Source of the DNA: Brumimicrobium sp964585545
GTDB taxonomy: Bacteria; Bacteroidota; Bacteroidia; Flavobacteriales_D; Crocinitomicaceae
NCBI GenBank assembly: GCA_964585545.1
Contig: CAZPDT010000004.1
Span: forward strand, 161,829 to 225,828
DNA length: 64,000 nucleotides
Direction: 5' to 3'
Shown: piece by piece, positions 1-9,042 of the stretch
Layout of the letters: every line of letters starts with the position of its first letter
Position numbering within the stretch: the first letter of the stretch is position 1
Made by a program: the position numbers and the translations under genes
The notes under the pieces: generated by a model
Database searches by the model: none
Told to the model about the DNA's origin: nothing
The model's input: the letters and a program-made list of their open reading frames with translations, nothing else

Positions 1-230
1 TTGTGATGGGATATGGGTTATATATGACAATTCATTATCTCATTCATACACGTAAACCTCCTAAGAAATTTAATTTTTGGTGGAGGTATCATTTAATTCA
101 CCATTTTCAACAGCACGATAGGGCTTTTGGTGTTTCTTCTCCTATATGGGATTTTATTTTTAGAACTTTACCCGAGAAAGGTAGAAAAACAGTGGACATT
201 ATTACCAAAAAAGAAAAGAAGAGAAGATAA
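1..230 (+). CDS. Fatty acid hydroxylase / sterol desaturase family protein, 3' end only
   Basis: The gene enters from the left edge; only the last 75 or so codons are present. The fragment carries histidine clusters of the membrane di-iron hydroxylase family (HYLIH near its start, then HLIHH about 20 residues later) and the family's closing stretch with GVSSPIWDFIF. Enzymes of this family use a His-coordinated di-iron centre in the membrane to hydroxylate or desaturate lipids; carotenoid, sterol and fatty acid substrates are all possible. It ends in a lysine/arginine-rich cytoplasmic-type tail and converges with the metallo-hydrolase gene on the other strand. The family is well supported, the substrate is not known. 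Confidence 0.8.
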   Translation, partial: VMGYGLYMTIHYLIHTRKPPKKFNFWWRYHLIHHFQQHDRAFGVSSPIWDFIFRTLPEKGRKTVDIITKKEKKRR

Positions 231-238
231 CAGTTTTT

Positions 239-1147
239 CTATGAGATTCTTCCCTCTTCTTTTAATTTCCAATACCGCAACAGTCCTGTTACCGACATGT
301 ATGAAGGATTTCCTTTTTCATAACGCTCGATGTTTTCTTCAGAAACATTTTTATTCTTTAATTGGTTTTGTGTATATTCTACAAACTTTGGAACAATGTC
401 CTCATGAGGAATAGACTTATCATAATAGGGTTTTATCCAGTTTTTCCAATCGTCTAAAATTGAAACTAGGTTAGTCAAATGTGTTTTCGGATGGTCTACT
501 GCTCCGTAATGAGCAAGGTACAACCTTGTTGGATTGAGTGCACGTAACTTCTGAATAGATCGTTTCCAGTTTTCAATATGGATGTCTGGAGGAGGACAAG
601 GAGGAACAACAGGACCATTGTTTATTTTAACTCCAGCCACATCGCCTGTAAACAGAATTTCTCCCAATTGGTAAGTATTGTGATGTATAGCATGACCAGG
701 AGTATAGTGGACCTTAAATTCAACATTTCCGAGATGTAAAACTGCTCCATCGTCTACAGGAATCAATAAGCTTTCATCAATGGGCTTCATTTCTCCCCAA
801 AGTCGTTCCATGTCGTCTTTGTAGATCCTTTTTGCCGAATTCCACAGTTTTTCGGGAGCGTTAAGATGAGGCAATCCAATAGGATGAACATATATCTGAG
901 CTCCATTTTTAGCAAATTTCCACGCTGCTCCTGCATGGTCAAAATGAATGTGGGTCAACAGAACATGTTTTACATCTTTCCAGTTGAATCCTGCTTCTCT
1001 TATTGCTTTCTTAAGATGATTAAAGGCTGTTTCAGGCCCTGTTTCAATTAAAATAAGTCCATCATTTGATTCAATTAGATAATTGGCAATAACATGAGTC
1101 TCACCAAGGAAATGGATGTCTAGAATATTAATTTTTGGTGTCTTCAT
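239..1147 (-). CDS. MBL-fold metallo-hydrolase
   Basis: A metallo-beta-lactamase fold hydrolase of 302 residues. The metal-binding signature HIHFDH lies near residue 65, followed by further ligands in the TPGHAIHH region and in LAHYGAVDH. These bind a two-metal centre used for hydrolysis of thioesters, phosphodiesters or lactones. I chose the ATG at 1145-1147 because the preceding 15 codons read as an unlikely cysteine-rich extension and the conserved MBL strand begins shortly after this start. There is no signal peptide, so it is probably cytoplasmic. It lies downstream of the aldehyde dehydrogenase on the same strand, but a terminator-like hairpin separates them. The substrate cannot be read from the sequence. 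Confidence 0.85.
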   Translation of the reverse strand: MKTPKINILDIHFLGETHVIANYLIESNDGLILIETGPETAFNHLKKAIREAGFNWKDVKHVLLTHIHFDHAGAAWKFAKNGAQIYVHPIGLPHLNAPEKLWNSAKRIYKDDMERLWGEMKPIDESLLIPVDDGAVLHLGNVEFKVHYTPGHAIHHNTYQLGEILFTGDVAGVKINNGPVVPPCPPPDIHIENWKRSIQKLRALNPTRLYLAHYGAVDHPKTHLTNLVSILDDWKNWIKPYYDKSIPHEDIVPKFVEYTQNQLKNKNVSEENIERYEKGNPSYMSVTGLLRYWKLKEEGRIS

Positions 1148-1173
1148 CGTGTTCTTTTTTGGTATTGAAAATA

Positions 1174-1206
1174 TACAAAAAAACCCGCACAAATTTGTAC
1201 AGGTTT
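1174..1206 (-). terminator. Rho-independent terminator of the aldehyde dehydrogenase gene
   Basis: On the minus strand a 12-bp stem (AACCTGTACAAA pairing with TTTGTGCGGGTT, including G-T pairs) is followed by a run of seven T. It begins about 25 nt after the dehydrogenase stop codon. Confidence 0.7.
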
Positions 1207-1230
1207 CTTATAATTCGGGTTAATTACTGG

Positions 1231-2796
1231 TTACAGATCAAACTTTATTCCTTGTGCCAATGGCAACTCAGTAGAATAATTAATGGTATTTGTTTGTCTT
1301 CTCATATATACTTTCCAAGCATCAGATCCAGATTCACGTCCACCACCTGTTTCTTTTTCTCCTCCAAATGCACCTCCAATCTCAGCACCAGAAGTACCGA
1401 TATTTACGTTGGCAATGCCACAATCAGAGCCTTCAGCTGATAAAAATGTTTCGGCTTCTCTTAAGTTATTGGTCATAATAGCAGAAGAAAGTCCTTGAAC
1501 AACTCCATTTTGAGTTTTTATGGCATTTTCTACTCCACCAGTATATTTCATAACATAAAGTATAGGAGCAAATGTTTCATTTTGAACAATATCATAATGA
1601 TTTTCAACCTCAATAATTGCAGGTTTAACATAACACCCTGATTCATATCCTTTGCCTTCAAGAACACCTCCCTCAACCAATACTTTTCCGCCTTCTTTTT
1701 TGGCTTTTTCTATAGCATTGAGGTAATTGTTTACAGCATCTTTATCAATCAGTGGTCCCATGTGATTGTTTTCATCCAATGGGTTACCAATTTTTATTTG
1801 TTGGTATGCATCTGTAATGGTATTCATAACTTTATCGTAAATACTATCATGAATTATTAATCGACGTGTTGATGTACAACGTTGACCTGCCGTTCCAACA
1901 GCTCCAAATACTGCTCCGGGAACAACAATTTTTAAATCAGAATCAGGAGTAATAATCATGGCGTTGTTTCCGCCCAGTTCTAAAAGAGATTTTCCTAAAC
2001 GAGCAGCTACAGATTGAGCTACAGCACGTCCCATTCGCGTAGAACCTGTTGCTGAAACCAAATCAATATTCTTATCGGCAGCTAATGCTTTTCCAATTTC
2101 AGCATCCCCAATAACCATAGAAGAAACGCCTTCGGGAACATTGTTTTTAGAAAACACTTCGTTGGTAATGTGCTGACAAGCAATTGAAGTTAATGGAGTT
2201 TTTTCAGAAGGTTTCCAAACACAAGCATCTCCACAAACCCAAGCTAAAGCAGTATTCCAACTCCAAACAGCAACAGGGAAATTGAATGCAGATATAATGC
2301 CTACTACACCAAGGGGGTGGTATTGTTCATACATTCTGTGTGAAGGCCGTTCAGAATGAATTGTAAGACCATACAGTTGTCTTGATAGTCCAACAGCAAA
2401 ATCACAGATGTCGATCATTTCTTGAACTTCTCCCAGCCCTTCTTGGAAAGACTTTCCCATTTCATAGGAAACAAGTGCTCCAAGGGGTTCTTTATATTCT
2501 CTTAAGGCATTACCAACTTGACGAACAACCTCTCCACGCTGGGGGGCAGTCCATTTTCTCCACTCTAAAAAACCTTGTTTTGCAACGGTAACAACTTGGT
2601 TATAATCTTCAACAGAAGCAAGTTTTACTTGTCCTATTTTTGAGCCATCAACAGGAGTAAATGAATCATACACTTCTCCCTTGGTCTCCAACCAGTTTTC
2701 ACCAGTTGATGCACCATTGTTAACGCCTTCTTTAATTCCTAATTGTTTTAATACTTTTTTTATATCAATTCCTGATTGAACAGCTGTTTCTGACAT
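1231..2796 (-). CDS. Aldehyde dehydrogenase, ALDH7 (aminoadipate semialdehyde dehydrogenase/antiquitin) type
   Basis: A full-length 521-residue NAD(P)+-dependent aldehyde dehydrogenase. The catalytic cysteine is at about residue 307 (GTAGQRCTSTRR), the general base glutamate at 273 (LELGGNN) and the oxyanion asparagine at 172 (SAFNFPVA). The AFNFPVAVWSWN segment and the NIGTSGAEIGGAFGGEK block near the C-terminus are typical of the ALDH7 group, whose members oxidise alpha-aminoadipate semialdehyde or piperideine-6-carboxylate in lysine degradation. No lysine-catabolism gene adjoins it, so the substrate is an inference from family. The start is the ATG at 2794-2796, with a TACTTTTG -7 box upstream. 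Predicted cytoplasmic. Confidence 0.93.
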   Translation of the reverse strand: MSETAVQSGIDIKKVLKQLGIKEGVNNGASTGENWLETKGEVYDSFTPVDGSKIGQVKLASVEDYNQVVTVAKQGFLEWRKWTAPQRGEVVRQVGNALREYKEPLGALVSYEMGKSFQEGLGEVQEMIDICDFAVGLSRQLYGLTIHSERPSHRMYEQYHPLGVVGIISAFNFPVAVWSWNTALAWVCGDACVWKPSEKTPLTSIACQHITNEVFSKNNVPEGVSSMVIGDAEIGKALAADKNIDLVSATGSTRMGRAVAQSVAARLGKSLLELGGNNAMIITPDSDLKIVVPGAVFGAVGTAGQRCTSTRRLIIHDSIYDKVMNTITDAYQQIKIGNPLDENNHMGPLIDKDAVNNYLNAIEKAKKEGGKVLVEGGVLEGKGYESGCYVKPAIIEVENHYDIVQNETFAPILYVMKYTGGVENAIKTQNGVVQGLSSAIMTNNLREAETFLSAEGSDCGIANVNIGTSGAEIGGAFGGEKETGGGRESGSDAWKVYMRRQTNTINYSTELPLAQGIKFDL

Positions 2797-2822
2797 ATAA
2801 CTATGTTTTTTTATATTCTATG

Positions 2823-2830
2823 CAAAAGTA
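2823..2830 (-). promoter_or_regulatory. -7 promoter box (TACTTTTG) of the aldehyde dehydrogenase gene
   Basis: An exact match to the Bacteroidota TAnnTTTG element, 26 nt upstream of the start codon. No TTG at the preferred distance was seen. Confidence 0.5.
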
Positions 2831-3006
2831 CAAAGTTCTTTTGAATTTACGAAGGAATGTTGGGTTATATACACTCATGAAGAGAGATGAAAACAGACAT
2901 TCCTCCTAAAATTCGTTTAAATTTTGAAAAAATCAGTCAAGATTACCAACGCAATGAATTTGATATCCGTTAAGGTAGACAGTAATCACAAATAAAAATT
3001 TATAAA

Positions 3007-4593
3007 ATGAAAAAACTGGTTTACCTAGTAAGTCTCCTTATTACAACAGGAGCGTATTCACAAACTACTGTATCACTCGTTAAAAACATTAATGCTACAC
3101 CCAACAATGGAGGAATGGCTTATGGCTTTACCGAATTGAATGGAGAATTCTTTTTCCGTGCAGATAATGGAACAGACGGAACCGAATTATGGCATTCGGA
3201 TGGTACAGAAAGTGGGACACAAATGTTTATGGACATTAACACAACCGCATCCTCAGGCCCGAGTAATTTTAGTTCTGTTGGTGGAGTTTTGTATTTTTCA
3301 GCTGATAATGGAACAGACGGTCAAGAATTATGGGTTTCTGACGGAACAGTAGGAGGCACTCAAATGTTGAAAGACATTAACCCTTCGGGAGATGGATTCC
3401 CTACTGAACTTTATGCGTTTGGAGGAAATGCATTTTTTTCTGCAGATAATGGTACTGATGGGAGAGAACTATGGGTAACAGACGGTACTTCAGGAGGCAC
3501 TCAAATGTTAAAAAACATCAACACAAGTGGAGACAGTTATCCTAGTGGATTTATGGTTTTTGATGGTAAGTTGTTTTTTAGAGCAAATGATGGAATTAAT
3601 GGAACAGAATTATGGGTAACAGATGGAACAGCAGGAGGCACTCAAATGCTAAAAGACATCAATACAACAGGAGGTTCTAATCCCGGTTATTTTACTGAAT
3701 ACAACAATCAACTGTTCTTTCAAGCCGATGATGGTAATAATGGATCGGAAATATGGGTAACAGATGGAACAGCAGGAGGCACTCAAATGTTTAAAGACAT
3801 TAATCCTTCTGGGCCTTCGTATCCACGTAACTTTATTGTTTATGATGGGATGTTGTATTTTACTTGTGATGATGGAACAAGTGGACAGGAAATATGGATT
3901 TCAGATGGAACGGCAACAAATACGACGCTTTTAAAAGATATTAACACCAGTGGTTCAAGTAGCCCTAATATGTTTATAAAACATAAAAATAGGCTTTACT
4001 TTACAGCCAGCAACGGAACAGATGGAAATGAATTATGGGTGACAGATGGAACTTCTGCTGGAACCAACATGGCGATTGACATTAATACTGGGGGAGGTAG
4101 TTACCCCAAACACATTACAGAATATGCAGGCAAGCTTTACTTTATTGCCCGACCCAACGCAACAGATGAAAAATTGTATGAGTTTGATGCATCTGGACCT
4201 TCTGTTCAAATACTACAACCAACAAATACTACAGAGGCAACACCTTTTGCTGGAACATATTCCTTTTTTGAATTTAATGACAACCTCTTTTTTAGTGCAA
4301 GCTTTAATGATTCAATCAATACAGAATTGTATCAGTTAAGCAATCCTTTTGCTGCTGTACAAACGCAAGAAATGGATTCATTTGAGGTATATCCTAATCC
4401 TACAACAAATTCCCTCACAATTGTAAATCAAAGTCCTGCTACATTTTCTCTTGTAGACTTAAAAGGGGCGGTATTAAAAACGTTTAAAACTCAGGGAACA
4501 CAGCAGCAGGTTGACCTTTCAAAACTACATCCTGGTGTATATTTATTGGTGAATAAGACCAATGGAAGCATGAAAAAGATAATTAAACAATAA
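3007..4593 (+). CDS. Secreted ELWVTDGT-repeat protein with T9SS C-terminal sorting domain
   Basis: The 528-residue product begins with a signal peptide ending near residue 18 (TTGAYSQ). From about residue 45 to 395 it has roughly seven repeats of about 48 residues built on the pattern (Y/F)FxAxxGxxGxELWVTDGTxxGTxMxKDIN, a type found in large extracellular proteins and expected to fold as beta-propeller or beta-solenoid blades. The last 75 residues are a type A T9SS sorting domain: the VYPNPTTN strand, a central SLVDLKG segment and the end LLVNKTNGSMKKIIKQ. It should be exported by Sec, cross the outer membrane through T9SS and be anchored or released at the surface. No enzymatic motif is visible; a structural or adhesive role is possible. 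It is followed by a strong terminator and seems monocistronic. Confidence 0.88.
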   Translation: MKKLVYLVSLLITTGAYSQTTVSLVKNINATPNNGGMAYGFTELNGEFFFRADNGTDGTELWHSDGTESGTQMFMDINTTASSGPSNFSSVGGVLYFSADNGTDGQELWVSDGTVGGTQMLKDINPSGDGFPTELYAFGGNAFFSADNGTDGRELWVTDGTSGGTQMLKNINTSGDSYPSGFMVFDGKLFFRANDGINGTELWVTDGTAGGTQMLKDINTTGGSNPGYFTEYNNQLFFQADDGNNGSEIWVTDGTAGGTQMFKDINPSGPSYPRNFIVYDGMLYFTCDDGTSGQEIWISDGTATNTTLLKDINTSGSSSPNMFIKHKNRLYFTASNGTDGNELWVTDGTSAGTNMAIDINTGGGSYPKHITEYAGKLYFIARPNATDEKLYEFDASGPSVQILQPTNTTEATPFAGTYSFFEFNDNLFFSASFNDSINTELYQLSNPFAAVQTQEMDSFEVYPNPTTNSLTIVNQSPATFSLVDLKGAVLKTFKTQGTQQQVDLSKLHPGVYLLVNKTNGSMKKIIKQ

Positions 4594-4663
4594 AAAACCC
4601 GAATTATTCATACATAATCTATTGATAAAATATTTTATTCCTACTACGAATAAAAAATAGAAT

Positions 4664-4714
4664 ACCCTCGCTTTTATGATAACCTCCCATCAATAAAAGC
4701 GGGGGTGTTTTTTA
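4664..4714 (+). terminator. Rho-independent terminator
   Basis: A 14-bp stem (ACCCTCGCTTTTAT with ATAAAAGCGGGGGT, one G-T pair) with a loop of about 15 nt, followed by a T-rich tract. It lies 70 nt after the repeat-protein stop codon. Confidence 0.8.
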
Positions 4715-4851
4715 ATCTGTATTTTATCTTGTAGATTTGGGAATAGATGATGCATGAATAATGTAGGCTAAAACCTAAATCATTCATATAAATCGTTTGG
4801 GATAAAAACAAACGGAAGTCATTGTATACCGTTTAATTGGCATAATTTTCT

Positions 4852-4859
4852 TATCTTTG
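4852..4859 (+). promoter_or_regulatory. -7 promoter box (TATCTTTG) of the transsulfuration gene
   Basis: Exact TAnnTTTG match 33 nt before the chosen ATG at 4893. It argues against the ATG-like start at 4857, which would lie inside the box. Confidence 0.6.
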
Positions 4860-4892
4860 TGTACGACAAAAAATCACAGATTGTCAAATTTT

Positions 4893-6047
4893 ATGACAAA
4901 CGAAAATTACAGTTTTGGAACAAAAGCAATTCATGCAGGTGTGGAAGCAGACCCAGCAACAGGGGCAATAATGACTCCCATTTATCAAACAAGCACATAC
5001 AAACAAGAAAAGGTTGGTGAAACAAAGGGTTATGAATATTCACGGTCTTTAAACCCTACACGACATGCCTTAGAAAAGGCGTTAGCGGCTTTAGAAAACG
5101 GGAAATACGGTGCGTGTTTTGGGAGCGGAGTAGCAGCAACAGATGCAGTATTAAAAATGCTCGATCCAGGAGATGAAGTAATTGCTACTGGCGATTTATA
5201 TGGGGGAACTTATCGGCTTTTTACCACTATTTTTCAAAAATATGGAATTAAGTTTCATTTTGTAGACTTGAATCATTTTGAAAAAGTAAAAAGTACAATC
5301 AATAAGCATACAAAACTGATTTGGGCAGAAACACCAACAAATCCACTTTTAAATATAATCAATATTGAAGCGATTGCTAAAATTGCTAAAGAAAAGGGGA
5401 TTTTGTTGGCAGTAGACAATACTTTTGCTACGCCCTATTTACAAAACCCAATTGATTTGGGCGCAGATATAGTCGTTCATTCTGCCACGAAATATCTAGG
5501 AGGACACTCTGATGTTGTAATGGGCGCAACGATCACCAACAATAAAGAAATTGCCAAAACAATTTATCACATCCAAAACAGTTCTGGGGCAATCGCTGGA
5601 CCTATGGATTCTTTTTTGGTTTTAAGAGGTTTAAAAACACTTCACCTTCGCGTTCAGAGACATTGTGAAAACGGTGAAAAAGTGGCCCAATTTCTTAAAA
5701 ACCACCCGAAAGTTGAGCATGTATTCTGGCCAGGACTTGAAGACCATCCCAATTATTTAATGGCTAAAAAACAGATGCGTGGATTTGGGGGAATGGTCTC
5801 TTTTTCAATAAAAGGAAACAACATGAAAGAAGCCCACAGAATAATGGAAAGTTTTAAAGTGTTTTCTGTTGCAGAATCGCTTGGCGGAGTGGAGTCTCTT
5901 GCGTGTCACCCTGCAACCATGACACATGCTGCAATACCTGAACAAGAGAGACAGGGAATGGGGATTGTTGATTCTTTGGTTCGATTAAGTGTTGGTGTCG
6001 AAGATGAAAAAGATTTATTAAATGATTTAAAACAAGCTTTGGCTTAA
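4893..6047 (+). CDS. Cys/Met metabolism PLP-dependent enzyme (cystathionine gamma-synthase / gamma-lyase type)
   Basis: A 384-residue fold-type I PLP enzyme. The pyridoxal lysine is in SATKYLGGHSD, the cofactor aspartate in VDNTFATPYL, and the substrate-carboxylate region is SLGGVESLACHPATMTHA near the C-terminus. Family members catalyse gamma-replacement or gamma/beta-elimination on homoserine esters or cystathionine in methionine and cysteine metabolism. The sequence alone does not separate synthase (MetB) from lyase (MetC/Mgl) activity. The start at 4893 gives the usual family N-terminus (FGTKAIHAG) and lies correctly downstream of the promoter box. The potassium-channel regulator begins 9 nt after its stop, so the two are probably cotranscribed. 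Confidence 0.92.
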   Translation: MTNENYSFGTKAIHAGVEADPATGAIMTPIYQTSTYKQEKVGETKGYEYSRSLNPTRHALEKALAALENGKYGACFGSGVAATDAVLKMLDPGDEVIATGDLYGGTYRLFTTIFQKYGIKFHFVDLNHFEKVKSTINKHTKLIWAETPTNPLLNIINIEAIAKIAKEKGILLAVDNTFATPYLQNPIDLGADIVVHSATKYLGGHSDVVMGATITNNKEIAKTIYHIQNSSGAIAGPMDSFLVLRGLKTLHLRVQRHCENGEKVAQFLKNHPKVEHVFWPGLEDHPNYLMAKKQMRGFGGMVSFSIKGNNMKEAHRIMESFKVFSVAESLGGVESLACHPATMTHAAIPEQERQGMGIVDSLVRLSVGVEDEKDLLNDLKQALA

Positions 6048-6056
6048 AGAAAACTA

Positions 6057-6755
6057 ATGAGAGGAAATAGATTTGCTGTAATAGGTGTTGGAAAATATGG
6101 ATCAAATATTGCTCGACGGCTTGCCGAAAAAGGAGCACAAGTTTTTGTGTATGACAACAATGAAAGAAAAATAGAAGACATTAAGGATGATGTTCTAATG
6201 GCAGTAACACTTAATTGTACAGACTTTAAAGCCATAGCCTCTCAGAAAATTGAGGAAATGGATGCTGTGGTTGTGGCAATTGGAGAAAACTTTGAGGCAA
6301 CGGTATTGGCGGCAGTTCATTTGATTGATCTTGGAGTAAAGCGAATTATTGTTCGTGCAAATGGCGTGGATCAAAAATTAATTTTGGAGAAAATAGGAGT
6401 GAAAGAAATTTTAGCTCCTGAAGATGAGGTGGCTTTTGTGATTCGAGAAAAATTATTGAATCCTTCAATTCAATCTTTCTTACAACTTTCTGAAGAATAT
6501 GAAATAGCAGAGATTAAACCTCCAAAAGGCACTTTAAATCGGACAATAGAAGATATAGATTTTAGAAATAAGTACCAATTAACGTTAGTCACTATGCGGC
6601 GGGAATACGATATTAAAAAGAAGGGACAATACGAAGTTGAACGACATGTGATTGGTGTTCCCAAAAGTGATACCGTTATAGAATCGCGAGATACACTCGT
6701 GGTGTTTGGAATGGCCAAACACGTACAACGCTTTATTGATGTAAATGAGACATGA
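6057..6755 (+). CDS. KtrA/TrkA-type RCK regulator of potassium transport
   Basis: A 232-residue protein with an N-terminal RCK_N Rossmann domain (residues 5-125; dinucleotide motif VIGVGKYGSN, acidic VYDNN after the second strand) and a C-terminal RCK_C domain (about 145-228). Such proteins form octameric rings that gate the membrane partner KtrB/TrkH in response to ATP/ADP or NAD(H), controlling K+ uptake. No KtrB/TrkH gene is in the window, so it works with a distant partner. It sits between the transsulfuration gene and an SDR gene whose ATG overlaps its stop (ATGA), which suggests one transcript. Cytoplasmic face of the membrane. Confidence 0.88.
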   Translation: MRGNRFAVIGVGKYGSNIARRLAEKGAQVFVYDNNERKIEDIKDDVLMAVTLNCTDFKAIASQKIEEMDAVVVAIGENFEATVLAAVHLIDLGVKRIIVRANGVDQKLILEKIGVKEILAPEDEVAFVIREKLLNPSIQSFLQLSEEYEIAEIKPPKGTLNRTIEDIDFRNKYQLTLVTMRREYDIKKKGQYEVERHVIGVPKSDTVIESRDTLVVFGMAKHVQRFIDVNET

Positions 6756-7459
6756 TTTATATTATAACAGGAACATCGTTTGGAATAGGTAAGGCTCTGG
6801 CCAATTATTATTTGGATAAAGGGCATAAGGTTATTGGAATATCCAGAAGCAACAGTATTGTTCATAAGAACTTTAAACAAGTCAATATTGATTTATCAAG
6901 CAAATTAAAGCTGCATGATCTTGCTTTATTAAAGTACACTTCCAAAGAAGATTACCCTATTCGTTTAATTAACAATGCTGGTTCTATTGGTGATATAAAA
7001 AGAACTGATGAATTAACCCTCACGCATTATGTGGATGTTGCCATGGTGAACATCGTAGCTCCACAATTTTTGTGCAGTTATGTTCTTCAAACTTTTGGAT
7101 TTGACAATGTAGATATGATTGTCAATATTACTTCTGGAGCAGGAGAACGGCCTGTGCCCTCTTGGGGAGCATATTGTGCCTCCAAAGCAGCAATCAACTT
7201 GTTTGCAATGTCTTTATATGAAGAAATTAAGGAATTGGGTAAATCGACAAAAGTATTTAATGTTGCTCCAGGAGTTGTAGACACTAAAATGCAAGATGTG
7301 ATTCGTGGCACCAAGGCACGTAATTTTTCGAGATTGTCGGAATTTATAGCCCTAAAAGAAAACAATGAATTGCGTACCCCAGAAGAAGTGGCTGAATTAT
7401 TAGATGAGTTTTTAGAGAAAGACCATCCAGAAGAAGAAGGTATTATTCACCGGATATAA
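6752..7459 (+). CDS. Short-chain dehydrogenase/reductase (SDR) family oxidoreductase
   Basis: A 235-residue classical SDR. The cofactor motif TGTSFGIG is at residues 6-13, the NAG motif in LINNAGSIG near residue 76, and the catalytic YCASK near residue 147 with a serine about 13 residues before it. The sequence resembles the sepiapterin/benzil reductase subgroup, for which NADPH is usual, but the substrate is not determined. Its start overlaps the stop of the upstream RCK gene by 4 nt, so translation is probably coupled. No terminator is obvious after it. Confidence 0.88.
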   Translation: MIYIITGTSFGIGKALANYYLDKGHKVIGISRSNSIVHKNFKQVNIDLSSKLKLHDLALLKYTSKEDYPIRLINNAGSIGDIKRTDELTLTHYVDVAMVNIVAPQFLCSYVLQTFGFDNVDMIVNITSGAGERPVPSWGAYCASKAAINLFAMSLYEEIKELGKSTKVFNVAPGVVDTKMQDVIRGTKARNFSRLSEFIALKENNELRTPEEVAELLDEFLEKDHPEEEGIIHRI

Positions 7460-7846
7460 TCCGTATTGTTAACCCAATTCTAAGACAAGCGTTCTTTGTA
7501 ACATAAAATAGCTAACTTTTATGCTTAGCATACTCAAAGGAGTATTTTGTCATGATTTTTGGGCAAAAATACACGCCAAAATGGTTTCTGCCTTCGATAC
7601 TCACCCTGAATAAACGCAACGCAGTGAAGTACAATTCAGGGTTAATAAGATGTCGCACCTACGGCGCTTCTTTCCAGTATGCTCATGAATACAAAAGAAA
7701 TAAACAGAACTGAATTAAAAAGAGATAAAATATAATCAATTGATTGTGTAGCGAATAGCTGATTTGTTAGATAGAACTATTCATGAGATTATAAGCGAAA
7801 TATAAAATTAAAAGAGAAAGAGCGCAATGAATATTACGGGTTGAGC
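7460..7846. other. Intergenic region with one copy of the intergenic repeat
   Basis: The 387 nt separate the SDR gene (+) from a convergent lipoprotein gene (-). I see no coding region. It contains repeat copy A (7608-7645) and an AT-rich remainder. Confidence 0.6.
7608..7645 (+). repeat. Intergenic repeat, copy A
   Basis: The block GAATAAACGCAACGCAGTGA and its downstream AGTACAATTCAGGGTTAA match copy B at 12503 almost base for base. It shares the CAACGCAGT...TTCAG core with longer copies at 19.7, 26.3 and 32.6 kb. Confidence 0.65.
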
Positions 7847-8848
7847 TTATTTTTCTCCATAAGTGTAGGAAAATCGAACCCTTCTTATGGGGTCAACCAT
7901 TAAAGAATCTTCACTGTTAAATATTCCTACAGATTGAGGCTTTTTACTTTTGTATTTTATTTTCCCTTTCTCTAAGTGCAGAAATTCACCTCCTTTTGTG
8001 ACTAAGCTGTCTAAAAAACCTACACACAATCCCAAAGAATCGTATTTGTAATGTCGTTTGGTTATAAATCCATCATAATGAAAATACTGGCTTTTAAGTG
8101 TGCCAGTGGAATAGAAATATTGCTCTTCTTTTTTTGTTTTTTCTACAAGATTTTTTAAAGTAAACGAAGCAACAAAATCTTGTGGAGAACCAAAATAAAA
8201 AACGTCTTTTCCCTGTGGGTCAAAATGCTCATCTATATAGGAAACATTCCAATTGGCACTATCTAAGATAAAATAATGGTGCACCCTTTTGCTGCTGTTT
8301 TTATCTATATATTTTAACAATGTACTGTCCTTTTCTTCTAATTCTAGTCGTTGATATTGTTGTAATTCCTGCATTGTATTTATAAAAGAAAGCATATTTT
8401 TCTCTCCGTATTTAATATTACTAGAAACATTTGGAGAAGAATAGCCATAAGCATCAGGAGGAGTGTTATAGGTGAAGATATTTTTTGCAATTTCAATTCC
8501 AGAACTATATTCTTGAATAATCATTTTGTTTGTCGTTCCATTTTTTTTAAAATCAATTGTGATGAGTTGATATGGAAGTGTATCAGTAACTTGTAAGTTG
8601 GTATCTGTAAAGTTAAAACTTGTAAATTCTAACTTTATTTTTTCAATATTAAATGAGTCAATCCATTTTGGCACAAACCAATCTGGGAAGCTTATATTAT
8701 CCCATCCTTTTTCATTCAAGGAACTCCAGTTAACCAATTGTGATAGCTGAGCAGGGAGGGATTCCACTATGGTTTCTTTTTTTTCCGTTTTACAGGAAAA
8801 GAGAAGCAGGGAAAACATTAAAACAAAATAAACAAAATCTTTCTTCAT
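7847..8848 (-). CDS. Hypothetical lipoprotein
   Basis: A 333-residue protein with a lipoprotein signal (hydrophobic stretch then LLLFSC, lipidated Cys at about residue 19). The mature part is hydrophilic and beta-rich by composition; near the C-terminus it contains YxxxGxLKSQYFHYDGFITKRHYKYDS, which resembles the short YD/MORN-like segments of Bacteroidota surface lipoproteins. Positions 235-265 are the most repeat-like. I recognise no family or active site. It probably sits in the periplasm or at the outer membrane. It is convergent with the SDR gene and lies downstream of the TonB-plug protein gene, with a terminator between. Confidence 0.75.
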   Translation of the reverse strand: MKKDFVYFVLMFSLLLFSCKTEKKETIVESLPAQLSQLVNWSSLNEKGWDNISFPDWFVPKWIDSFNIEKIKLEFTSFNFTDTNLQVTDTLPYQLITIDFKKNGTTNKMIIQEYSSGIEIAKNIFTYNTPPDAYGYSSPNVSSNIKYGEKNMLSFINTMQELQQYQRLELEEKDSTLLKYIDKNSSKRVHHYFILDSANWNVSYIDEHFDPQGKDVFYFGSPQDFVASFTLKNLVEKTKKEEQYFYSTGTLKSQYFHYDGFITKRHYKYDSLGLCVGFLDSLVTKGGEFLHLEKGKIKYKSKKPQSVGIFNSEDSLMVDPIRRVRFSYTYGEK

Positions 8849-8911
8849 GAGAACAGCGTCTGCTCACGTAAATTAACATGAATTTCTATAAGAACAAAGA
8901 GAATTTGTGTT

Positions 8912-8954
8912 TTTTTAAAAAAAGAAGGCATGATTTTCTACAAACCATACCTTT
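8912..8954 (-). terminator. Rho-independent terminator after the TonB-plug protein
   Basis: On the minus strand AAGGTATG pairs with CATGCCTT across a 13-nt loop and is followed by CTTTTTTT. It lies about 90 nt after the stop codon at 9043. Confidence 0.6.
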
Positions 8955-9042
8955 TATTCACTGTTACCCCTATTCATAGAAAGCGATTTTTTGTAACATA
9001 AATTCTGCATTCCAATACGGAGAGGGATAGATTTGGATCAAG

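Noticed and set aside
3007..4593. CRISPR-like regular repeats
   Set aside because: The regular spacing comes from protein repeats in one open frame, with codon-position variation; there are no unique spacers between identical repeats and no cas genes.
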